From: Campylobacterota bacterium
GTDB lineage: Bacteria > Campylobacterota > Campylobacteria > Campylobacterales > Sulfurovaceae
Length of the DNA: 5,781 bases
Direction: 5' to 3'
Assembly: GCA_003646525.1 (NCBI GenBank)
Contig: QMKU01000096.1
Location: 1 to 5,781 of the forward strand
In this document: piece by piece, positions 1 to 5,523 of the stretch
Layout of the letters: every line of letters starts with the position of its first letter
How positions within the stretch are numbered: position 1 is the first letter of the stretch
Translations under genes and position numbers: made by a program
The notes under the pieces: generated by a model
Told to the model about the DNA's origin: nothing
Database searches by the model: none
The model's input: the letters and a program-made list of their open reading frames with translations, nothing else

Positions 1-1080
1 AATTATAAGCTCAAAGGGGAAGTTACTCTTGGTTGTGAAAAGTGCGGTGCAGTTATATATGAACGACAAAAGCGTGAAATGATGAGCGAAGAGAATGGAG
101 CTAAGTGGATACCTCAAAATCCAGGACATCAACATAAAGGATATCTAATCCCCTCTTTCTATTCGCCTTGGGTTTCTTGGCGAAAGATAGCCTCCGAGTT
201 TTTAGAAGCCGTACAATTTCTAAAAACAGGGGATGAAGGATATATGAGAGTTTGGCAGAACACCAGAAACGCTAGACCCTTCCTTAAAAAACTAGATGGT
301 GTAGATATCGTGGATAGAAATAAAAGAGTGGAGAGCTATGGAGCAGAAGTCCCAAACCGAGTAAAGATACTAACAGCTGGGGTGGATACACAAGATGATA
401 GATTCGAGATCCTCGTTTTAGGTTGGAGCAATACAAATAGTGGAGAACTCTATGTAATCGATTATAAAGTAATAATGGGAGATCCACAATTTGTAAGTTC
501 TCAGAAAAAGTTAGATGCATATCTATCCAAATCTTTCACGAGAGCAGATGGTGGACAGATGAGAATACAGGCAACAGGAGTTGATACAGGAGGACACAGG
601 GGGAAGGCAATAGATGAATATGTAAAGTATAGACTGCCCGATCGAATCTTTGGAATAAAGGGCTCCTCTCAAAGATTTGCTCCTGTGATAAATAAAACGA
701 TGATGCAACTTACAACTAGAAATCTAGTTATGATAGGGACAGTTAAAATAAAAGATAACTTTTACGGCAAACTAGCAATAACAGAGGCAGGTGTTAATTT
801 TGTTCACTTCCCTGATATCCCTATCATCAATAAAAGATTTTTTGATATGTTGACTGCTGAGAAGAGAGATGAAAAAGGGCTTTATGTGCAGATTAGAAAA
901 AGAAATGAAGCTATCGACTGTATGGTCTATGCTATAGCTATGATAGATGTAATAATGGTGAATGTCGATACATTAGTCTCTCCAATTTTGCATGTGGGAG
1001 AACAGAGTATAGCTAGTGGACAAGACGAAAACGGGACTTCTATAGGGAGTAGTTTCAACGAAAAAATGGACGCATACTAG
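1..1080 (+). CDS. Terminase large subunit, GpA family, C-terminal part (5' end outside window)
   Basis: This is the packaging motor and nuclease that cuts concatemeric phage DNA and drives it into the prohead. The frame is open from base 1, so the gene starts upstream; the first ATG at 79 is internal. Visible parts in order: a Cys-x-x-Cys knuckle (CEKCG, about bases 34-48) typical of the zinc-ribbon-like linker of GpA proteins; the family motif SFYSPWVSW (about 154-180); a QNTRNARPF segment matching the family's NT.LGxPw stretch; then the RNase H-like nuclease domain. Its three expected metal-binding acidic positions are seen in GVDTQDDR (Asp at 385-387), GVDTGG (Asp at 583-585) and NEAIDCMVYA (Asp at 916-918). 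The ATPase Walker motifs would be upstream and are not in view. 359 residues remain of a family usually 600-700 long. The position before a gpW-like gene and a portal agrees with lambda gpA. Confidence 0.95.
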   Translation, partial: NYKLKGEVTLGCEKCGAVIYERQKREMMSEENGAKWIPQNPGHQHKGYLIPSFYSPWVSWRKIASEFLEAVQFLKTGDEGYMRVWQNTRNARPFLKKLDGVDIVDRNKRVESYGAEVPNRVKILTAGVDTQDDRFEILVLGWSNTNSGELYVIDYKVIMGDPQFVSSQKKLDAYLSKSFTRADGGQMRIQATGVDTGGHRGKAIDEYVKYRLPDRIFGIKGSSQRFAPVINKTMMQLTTRNLVMIGTVKIKDNFYGKLAITEAGVNFVHFPDIPIINKRFFDMLTAEKRDEKGLYVQIRKRNEAIDCMVYAIAMIDVIMVNVDTLVSPILHVGEQSIASGQDENGTSIGSSFNEKMDAY

Positions 1081-1091
1081 TATTTTTTGGC

Positions 1092-1097
1092 TATAAT
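1092..1097 (+). promoter_or_regulatory. Candidate -10 box (TATAAT) upstream of the gpW-like gene
   Basis: A perfect TATAAT lies in the terminase-gpW gap, preceded by a T-rich stretch ending in GG (about 1083-1090). No good -35 hexamer is seen at the right distance. T-rich DNA before TATAAT without a -35 is the known pattern of sigma-70 promoters in Campylobacter and relatives. A start near 1104 would give a leader of about 34 bases to the ATG at 1138. In AT-rich DNA a TATAAT also occurs by chance, so this is a candidate only. Confidence 0.4.
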
Positions 1098-1113
1098 ATC
1101 AATTAATATCAAT
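1094..1113 (+). repeat. Perfect 10-bp tandem repeat (TAATATCAAT x2)
   Basis: TAATATCAAT occurs twice back to back (1094-1103 and 1104-1113) in non-coding DNA. The repeat overlaps the candidate -10 box and its expected transcription start. Its period is about one helical turn, which would place two identical faces on the same side of the DNA, as in some operators. No binding protein is known from this window, and simple AT-rich repetition is an alternative. Confidence 0.6.
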
Positions 1114-1137
1114 ATTTTTAGACAAAAGGGGCGTAAA

Positions 1138-1368
1138 ATGGCAGTTATCTTAAAAACAGTAGGCGAACAGCTTATGGAGGTACAAACCGCGATATCGGGG
1201 GTAATGACTTCTCAAAAGTACGAGTATGATGGACGAATGGTAACAAGGGCGGATTTGGATCAATTAACTGCTAGAGAGAAGTATTTAACTGACCAACTAG
1301 CAAATTTTGGAGATGTAGTTGTAGGACATAATACAGCGAGAGGAGCGTACCATGTTAATTTTATGTGA
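1138..1368 (+). CDS. gpW-like head completion / head-tail joining protein
   Basis: 76 residues. The lambda gpW family are small proteins that plug the portal after DNA packaging and make the surface on which gpFII and the tail dock. The chain shows the gpW layout: an N-terminal helix (about residues 7-20), a short hairpin with the motif YEYDGRMVTRADL (about 28-40), a second amphipathic helix (about 39-55), and a polar tail ending in an aromatic-rich stretch. Its length is close to lambda gpW (68), and it sits between terminase and portal as in lambda A-W-B. The ATG at 1138 is chosen because AAAGGGG (1125-1131) precedes it by 6 bases. A TTG at 1087 in frame would extend the protein through AT-rich DNA that looks like promoter, with no ribosome site. 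The last 17 bases overlap the next ORF. The assignment rests on pattern and position, not on a search. Confidence 0.75.
   Translation: MAVILKTVGEQLMEVQTAISGVMTSQKYEYDGRMVTRADLDQLTAREKYLTDQLANFGDVVVGHNTARGAYHVNFM
1338..1345 (+). promoter_or_regulatory. Strong ribosome binding site for the portal-like leader ORF
   Basis: GAGAGGAG lies 6 bases before the ATG at 1352, inside the end of the gpW-like gene. It is the last strong Shine-Dalgarno before the portal gene; no comparable site is seen in front of the portal ATG at 1602. It probably once served the portal itself, or now serves it through translational coupling. Confidence 0.7.
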
Positions 1369-1609
1369 AAACCAGAACGCGAATAGTGAGCTTGAAGAGA
1401 TTTCCGTCCTAGATCGCTATGTGATGAGGGCACTAAATCATAATATTCTGAGGACAAAGGCGAGGCATCTTGCTTCTAGTGCTGTTTTTATCGATGGGGA
1501 TATCCTCGGCAAAGTAGTGGGTGAAGGGACAAGAGCACAACCCCTAACGAAGACTAGAAACCTTGATGATGAACTAGAATCACGGTTTGAAATGATATCA
1601 GATGAGTAA
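1352..1609 (+). CDS. Truncated portal-like ORF: diverged copy of the portal N-terminal region
   Basis: 85 residues. From about residue 8 to 81 it aligns with residues 31-98 of the portal encoded next. Shared blocks include NANSE.EE, LDR.VMRA, ARHLA, IDG.IL, VVG.G and NLDDE.ESRFE. Relative to the portal it has an 8-residue insertion after VMRA and lacks 3 residues before IDG. It misses the portal's first 30 residues and everything after SRFE, so it cannot form a portal subunit: the wing, clip, stem and crown regions are absent. The RARARHLAANN signature is altered to LRTKARHLASS. It has a strong ribosome site at 1338-1345, and its stop overlaps the portal start (ATGAGTAA), which suggests translational coupling. 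It could be a decaying duplicate, a remnant of recombination with a related phage, a leader ORF, or a small protein that binds the portal. Translation looks likely; function is unknown. Confidence 0.75.
   Translation: MLILCENQNANSELEEISVLDRYVMRALNHNILRTKARHLASSAVFIDGDILGKVVGEGTRAQPLTKTRNLDDELESRFEMISDE
1375..1593 (+). repeat. Direct repeat copy 1 (portal N-terminal duplication)
   Basis: 219 bases that align to 1691-1894. By hand alignment about 195 positions pair, with roughly 36 mismatches (about 80% identity). There is one 24-base insertion (1433-1456) and a net 9 bases missing around 1477-1489. Similarity is highest at both ends, for example AATAGTGAG near the start and TCACGGTTTGAAAT at the end, and both copies are read in the same frame. 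Confidence 0.88.
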
Positions 1610-3023
1610 TATGTCTATTCACCAAGCAATCACGAATCAGAGAGGCTTTTATGAGGGTGGGAAGTACACTGAGGCTAATAAGAACTTCTGGAACGCAAAT
1701 AGTGAGTTTGAAGAGACTGCCTCCCTAGATCGTAATGTGATGAGGGCAAGGGCGAGGCATCTTGCGGCTAATAATGCGATTATGAATAATATCGATGGTG
1801 CGATTCTTGATAATGTAGTGGGTACAGGGATAAGATTACAATCCCGAACGAATATTAAAAACCTTGATGATGAAATAGAGTCACGGTTTGAAATTTGGGC
1901 GACATCCCCTGCTTTATGTGACTCTACAGGTAGATTAAATTTCTATGATATGCAGAGAGTGATACTTCAAACTCGAATGGTAGATGGTGAAATTTACATT
2001 TACAAAAGAATCACAAAAGAGGGATTAAAATTACAACTCATAGAAGCTGATGCATTAGATGATGGTGGAATCGACCAAGGGATAGAGATTAATCCTGATG
2101 GTAGTGTTAAAGGCTATAGATTTAAAGTGAAGGATAAGAATGGATATTATTCAAGCAAGACCATAACTATAGCGAGCCGACACATAATCAACTACCATTC
2201 TACCACGAGGGCAACACAATATAGGGGAGTTAGTGAGTACGCCCAAGCGATTGTCGACATTAAAAACTTTTCTGCATTTCAAACTGCCACTGTTCAATCC
2301 GCACTTGCAAAAGCCAATATTGCGTATACGGTAGAAGGAGACATGAGTATTAACAATAATGGTCTGGATAAAACAAGTCGGATCAAAGAAGTTAATGGAA
2401 TCGCTGTTCACTATCTGAAAATAGGGGAGAAGATAAACAAGTTGGCAGGGGATAGCGCAACTGCTGATTATAAGGACTTCTCAGAAAGCACAATTAGGCT
2501 AATAGCCACAGCGCGTAGAATATCGTTTGAATTAGCATTTAGAGACTACTCAAGAGTTAATTTTGCATCATCTAGGGCATCACTAGCTCAAGACAATAAG
2601 CGTTTTGATGTAGACCAAAAGAGTTTGGTCAACTATATCTTGAATGATATTTATTACACTTGGATGTTGACAGAGATTATGAGAGGAACAATAAAGATAC
2701 CTATCGCCAAGTTTTTGTCTGATCATATCCCTTACACGAGAAAAAGATGGGTATTCCCTCCAAAGACTTTCGTAGATCCATTAAAAGAAGTTAATGCGAT
2801 TGAAAAAGAGATAGCATTGAATATGACAACAGAGACTGATGTCTGCGCTATGAGAGGAAACGATTTTAGAGATGTTATCGCTAGAAAAGTAGAAGAACAA
2901 GAAATTAAAGATGAGCTAGGATATGAAGAAGAGATGGTAGTTGAGGATAAAGGAGATGTGAAGGAAGTGAGGGAATTATTGATGAGGGTTCATGACTTAC
3001 TATCTGAATTAGAGGAAAGATAG
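1602..3023 (+). CDS. Phage portal protein, lambda gpB family
   Basis: 473 residues, close to the usual length (about 480-530). Twelve copies form the ring at one capsid vertex that nucleates head assembly, docks the terminase and passes DNA. Family signatures: RARARHLAANN...VVGTGIRLQ (about 48-80), a CD-x-x-GR-x-x-F segment followed by DGE (about 106-130), ATQYRGVSEYA (about 204-214), ARRISFELAFRDYSRVNFASSRAS (about 304-327; the NYSSaR motif reads NFASSR), and a C-terminal DP.KEV.AI...T..D..A.RG.DF..V block (about 392-425). The C-terminus is acidic, then ends in a short helical or coiled-coil tail (about 450-473). The ATG at 1602 overlaps the stop of the preceding ORF as ATGAGTAA; a second ATG at 1611 is also possible. 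Neither has a clear Shine-Dalgarno, so coupling to the upstream ORF is likely. Confidence 0.95.
   Translation: MSNMSIHQAITNQRGFYEGGKYTEANKNFWNANSEFEETASLDRNVMRARARHLAANNAIMNNIDGAILDNVVGTGIRLQSRTNIKNLDDEIESRFEIWATSPALCDSTGRLNFYDMQRVILQTRMVDGEIYIYKRITKEGLKLQLIEADALDDGGIDQGIEINPDGSVKGYRFKVKDKNGYYSSKTITIASRHIINYHSTTRATQYRGVSEYAQAIVDIKNFSAFQTATVQSALAKANIAYTVEGDMSINNNGLDKTSRIKEVNGIAVHYLKIGEKINKLAGDSATADYKDFSESTIRLIATARRISFELAFRDYSRVNFASSRASLAQDNKRFDVDQKSLVNYILNDIYYTWMLTEIMRGTIKIPIAKFLSDHIPYTRKRWVFPPKTFVDPLKEVNAIEKEIALNMTTETDVCAMRGNDFRDVIARKVEEQEIKDELGYEEEMVVEDKGDVKEVRELLMRVHDLLSELEER
1691..1894 (+). repeat. Direct repeat copy 2 (inside the portal gene)
   Basis: 204 bases encoding portal residues about 31-98, the counterpart of 1375-1593. 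This copy keeps the full portal-family signature (RARARHLAANN and VVGTGIRLQ), so it is the functional version and copy 1 is the altered one. Confidence 0.88.
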
Positions 3024-3042
3024 CTTTTCATAGTAAAAAATA

Positions 3043-3051
3043 TGATATAAT
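3043..3051 (+). promoter_or_regulatory. Candidate extended -10 promoter before the capsid gene
   Basis: TGATATAAT is a perfect extended -10 element (TG-n-TATAAT) in the 55-base gap after the portal. The -35 region is weak (TTTTCA at 3025-3030 with a 15-base spacer). Extended -10 promoters can work without a -35. Initiation near 3058 would leave about 20 bases of leader holding the AGGAGG. An extra promoter here would raise capsid dosage over portal and terminase, which suits their very different copy numbers in a virion. It is not proven to be active. Confidence 0.5.
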
Positions 3052-3066
3052 GTACCAATTCATTTT

Positions 3067-3072
3067 AGGAGG
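3067..3072 (+). promoter_or_regulatory. Perfect Shine-Dalgarno (AGGAGG) that fixes the TTG start
   Basis: AGGAGG lies 6 bases before the TTG at 3079. It is the strongest ribosome site in the window and supports a TTG start for the protease-capsid gene. The spacer and the first two bases of the start codon form a run of eight T (3073-3080). Confidence 0.85.
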
Positions 3073-3078
3073 TTTTTT

Positions 3079-4953
3079 TTGATTAAACGAGAAGCACTAA
3101 ACGATGTTATCCATACAAGGGTTGCGACATTGCGGTCAAATCCGAACCTCGATAATAAAGAGATGTCCTTTACTTTTGTCTCCACAGAGAACGCAGGCAA
3201 AAGGTATGATTGGGATAAAGGGGCATATTATGAAGAGGTATTAGCTCCAGAGGGGGCTTCTTTCTCTAATTTGAGCACCTTCTTTAAAGATCACCTCCGC
3301 GACACCACCAATGCAATAGGTAAAATAGTCAATACCCGAGTAGAAGATGGCGAAATTAGAGGTGAGGTGATTTTTGGTAGCGGTCTTGTGGCAAAAGAGA
3401 TTGAAGATAAATATCGGGAAGAGATTCTAACTGATGTCTCGATAGGGTATAAGATAAATAAATACGAAGTAAAAGAGAGAGACAATGATATTGATCTTGT
3501 GACTGTTACCGACTATGATATTTTTGAGGTGTCCGCAGTTGGGCTAGGATTTGACAATGGTGCACAAAAAAGAGAAGAAGGAACACAAGACATGACAAAA
3601 GAACAAAGGATCGCTGAACTTGAAGCGATGAAGCAACGATCAAAAGAGCAAGAAATCGAGTTAACTAAAGCCCGTGATGATCTAAGTGTAGAGGTTGATG
3701 CTATGAAGTTAGAGAATAAGAGACTCAGAGCTGAAGCTAAAGAGGGTAAAAGAGTAAGAGACATAGAGAAAACAGGTGCTCTATATGGTGCAGATACCGA
3801 TTTAATTAAAAGAATGGTAGAAGACAAAGAAGCTACTGTGAATACTCTCAACGAAGAGATACTAAAAGCAAGGGTGAATGAAACCCCTGCGGCTGAAGTT
3901 GAGATTAACGGTATCCCTGAAGAGGGCAAAATGAGAGAAGAGATAGTTGACTCTCTGTCCTCTCGTATGGGTAGTACGGTGGATTTGAAAGATAATGTCT
4001 TTGCTCAAGCTACTTTAATCGAAATGGCTGCTCGAACTCTTGGAATAAATCCCATGAAAAAGATGCTTGTAGCAGAAAGAGCGATGACTACAAGTGAATT
4101 TCCAATATTACTTCTGTCTTCAGGAAACAGAACGCTCGAAGATGAATTTGCAAAGCAAGTGTCAACTTGGAAAGAGTGGGCTCAACAAGGTGAATTGAGA
4201 GACTTTCGACCAGTTGATGTGGCGAGAGTATCCAGTGCAGGTGGGATGCTAGACCCTATCTCTGAAAATGGCGAACTTAAAGAGATTAGTAGATTTGAAG
4301 ATCAGAGAACTTGGCAGCTACAGTCTTATGGTAACAAGGCTTTTCTGACTAGAGAAGTTTTCATCAATGATGATTTGGGTGTTTTCGGTGATATCCCTGC
4401 TGATTTTGCAGAGAGAGCTGCGAATAGAGAAAGCAATAACATTTACGATATTTTGACAGGTACAGGCATAGGTGCAAGCTTTGTGATGAATGATGGGCTC
4501 CCAATCTTTCACACGGATCACGGGAATTTAGGTTCAACTGCTTTTAGCTCCACTGCTCTTGTTGCCGCTAAACTTGAAATGAGACGGCAAACAGCACTCA
4601 ATGGTGATTTGCTAAATATTACGCCAGACTATCTGATTGTAGCACCCGAACTAGAAGAGGCGGCGATTGTTCTCTTAGCATCCCCTGCATCTATTGCTGA
4701 CGCCAAGAACAATCAAGTTGTGAACACTCAGTACAAGTCTCTCAAACTGATCGTTGATCCTAGATTGAAAGACCCCGAAGAGTGGTATCTGCTGACGGGG
4801 AGCAAGACCATCAAAGCAGGATATCTTGCTGGGGCTGGTAGAGCGCCAAAGATTCAAATCAACAATCACTCTATCTTGGGTGTTGAATATGAAGCAGTAT
4901 TTGACTTTACTCAGACAGCTGTGGATTATAGAGGTATGTACAAAGGAAAATAA
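3079..4953 (+). CDS. Prohead protease-scaffold-major capsid fusion protein
   Basis: 624 residues in three parts. Residues about 1-165 are a prohead protease domain of the HK97/U35 type. STENAGKRYDW and YYEEVLAPEG open it, the likely catalytic His is in KDHLRD (His72) and the likely Ser in TDVSIGY (Ser121), and DYDIFEVSAVGLG closes the fold. Residues about 170-335 are charged and largely helical, with heptad-like Leu/Ile spacing at about 173-265: a scaffold or delta domain expected to be removed at maturation. Residues about 336-624 are the shell subunit, starting near AMTTSEFPILL and carrying LPIFHTDHGNLGS, TPDYLIVAPELEEAA and EEWYLLTG, features of the Mu gpT-like capsid family (HK97 fold). 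Such protease-capsid fusions are known in phages and prophages. The TTG start is chosen for its AGGAGG (3067-3072). An internal site and ATG at 3592 could also yield a scaffold-capsid product without the protease. Confidence 0.93.
   Translation: MIKREALNDVIHTRVATLRSNPNLDNKEMSFTFVSTENAGKRYDWDKGAYYEEVLAPEGASFSNLSTFFKDHLRDTTNAIGKIVNTRVEDGEIRGEVIFGSGLVAKEIEDKYREEILTDVSIGYKINKYEVKERDNDIDLVTVTDYDIFEVSAVGLGFDNGAQKREEGTQDMTKEQRIAELEAMKQRSKEQEIELTKARDDLSVEVDAMKLENKRLRAEAKEGKRVRDIEKTGALYGADTDLIKRMVEDKEATVNTLNEEILKARVNETPAAEVEINGIPEEGKMREEIVDSLSSRMGSTVDLKDNVFAQATLIEMAARTLGINPMKKMLVAERAMTTSEFPILLLSSGNRTLEDEFAKQVSTWKEWAQQGELRDFRPVDVARVSSAGGMLDPISENGELKEISRFEDQRTWQLQSYGNKAFLTREVFINDDLGVFGDIPADFAERAANRESNNIYDILTGTGIGASFVMNDGLPIFHTDHGNLGSTAFSSTALVAAKLEMRRQTALNGDLLNITPDYLIVAPELEEAAIVLLASPASIADAKNNQVVNTQYKSLKLIVDPRLKDPEEWYLLTGSKTIKAGYLAGAGRAPKIQINNHSILGVEYEAVFDFTQTAVDYRGMYKGK
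3576..3594 (+). promoter_or_regulatory. Possible internal translation start for a scaffold-capsid product
   Basis: AGAAGGAA (3576-3583; core AAGGA at 3578-3582) precedes an in-frame ATG at 3592 by 9 bases. It falls exactly at the junction between the protease domain and the coiled-coil scaffold. Initiation here would give a 453-residue product lacking the protease. Lambda does something comparable by starting Nu3 inside gene C. Purine-rich AAGGA is common in this AT-rich coding DNA, so chance is a real alternative. Confidence 0.45.
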
Positions 4954-4964
4954 CCCCTTTGTAC
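4938..4964 (+). other. Hairpin spanning the capsid gene stop codon
   Basis: GTACAAAGG (4938-4946) pairs perfectly with CCTTTGTAC (4956-4964), a 9-bp stem with a 9-base loop that contains the TAA stop at 4951-4953. No T-run follows, so it does not look like an intrinsic terminator. It could protect or process the 3' end of the capsid message, or affect reading into the next gene, whose ribosome site starts about 23 bases later. Confidence 0.65.
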
Positions 4965-4997
4965 TCAGTATCTAAAACATAAATATAAAGGAATAAT

Positions 4998-5354
4998 ATG
5001 AATCAATCAGTACCAAAATTTACTGGAGTAGGCGATGGTAGCCTAATCCTAATATCGGCAGCAGCGGACATCTCCGTTTTTGATGTGGTTCCCTTCGGGG
5101 CGGTGCGTGTAGGTATCGCACAAAAGACAGTCCTCACGGGAGAACTTGTTAATATTAATATCGATAAGATATATGAGTTTGCTAGTACGGATGCTGACAC
5201 TTTTGTATTGGGAAGCCCCTGCTATTGGGATGCAACGAATAAGATTGCTACGGTTGTAGCTGGTTCTAATTTATATATTGGAGAAGCAACTACTGAGAAA
5301 GCTCCAGCAGTTGTTGGTCGTGTTGAAATTCTATTAGGAGTTAAAAATGGGTAA
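4998..5354 (+). CDS. DUF2190-type capsid decoration (cement) protein
   Basis: 118 residues. Members of this family are small, mostly beta proteins encoded next to the major capsid gene and thought to bind the outside of the expanded shell and stabilise it, like lambda gpD in role. Family-like features: a first strand segment ITL-type (SLILISAAADIS, about 15-26), then DVVPFGAVRVGIAQKTVLTGELVNI (about 29-53), KIYEF (about 57-61), the characteristic LGSPCYWDATNKIATV (about 71-86), LYIGEATTEKA (about 92-102), and a closing V.RVEILL strand (about 106-114). No signal peptide or membrane segment is present. The ATG follows AAAGGA (4987-4992) by 5 bases. The gene lies 44 bases after the capsid stop and overlaps the next gene by 8 bases (ATGGGTAA). 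Assigned by pattern and position. Confidence 0.83.
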   Translation: MNQSVPKFTGVGDGSLILISAAADISVFDVVPFGAVRVGIAQKTVLTGELVNINIDKIYEFASTDADTFVLGSPCYWDATNKIATVVAGSNLYIGEATTEKAPAVVGRVEILLGVKNG

Positions 5355-5523
5355 AATTAAAGTAGAATTTTTAGGGAATGTTTTAACCTCCCAAGGTAAG
5401 AAGAGAAAAGGTGACAAAATATTGTTTGAAGAAGAAGAAGCTAGAAAACTTCAATCTATGTCTCTAGTAAAATCCGCAGAGGTAAAGAAGAGTGGAAACT
5501 CTCAGAGACCAGATAAAAAATGA
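5347..5523 (+). CDS. Small phage head-region protein of unknown function
   Basis: 58 residues, starting in the overlap ATGGGTAA with the decoration gene and preceded by AGGAG (5336-5340) at 6 bases. The sequence begins with a beta-like stretch (KIKVEFLGNVLTS), then KKRKGDKILF, then an acidic helix EEEEARKLQSM and SLVKSAEV, and ends in a basic, probably disordered tail. The pattern G...kkGD.....EeA..L...lV recurs in many small proteins found between decoration and connector genes of tailed phages. It occupies the position of lambda FI, but I see no sequence likeness to gpFI and do not assign that role. Overlap at both ends makes translation with its neighbours likely. Confidence 0.8.
   Translation: MGKIKVEFLGNVLTSQGKKRKGDKILFEEEEARKLQSMSLVKSAEVKKSGNSQRPDKK
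5478..5482 (+). promoter_or_regulatory. Ribosome binding site supporting the GTG start at 5492
   Basis: AGAGG lies 9 bases before the GTG at 5492, within the end of the 58-residue gene. No comparable site precedes the ATG at 5540, which supports the upstream start for the connector gene. Confidence 0.5.

Noticed and set aside
79..81. ATG at 79 as the start of the terminase gene
   Set aside because: The frame is open to base 1 and the upstream residues include the family's Cys-x-x-Cys knuckle, so this Met is internal.
1087..1137. TTG at 1087 as the start of the gpW-like gene
   Set aside because: It has no ribosome site, and the added residues are read from AT-rich DNA holding a -10-like box and tandem repeat. 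The ATG at 1138 has a good Shine-Dalgarno.
1352..1609. Frameshifted or split portal gene
   Set aside because: The downstream portal is complete and contains its own version of the same segment, so this is a duplicate and not the missing 5' half of a broken gene.
3513..3929. Antisense 138-residue ORF, serine- and leucine-rich
   Set aside because: It is the reverse reading of the highly charged coiled-coil part of the capsid fusion, has no ribosome site, and resembles no family I know. Other minus-strand ORFs in the window are likewise shadows.
4938..4970. Intrinsic terminator after the capsid gene
   Set aside because: The hairpin is followed by mixed sequence and not a T-run, and the downstream head genes are tightly linked and need to be transcribed.
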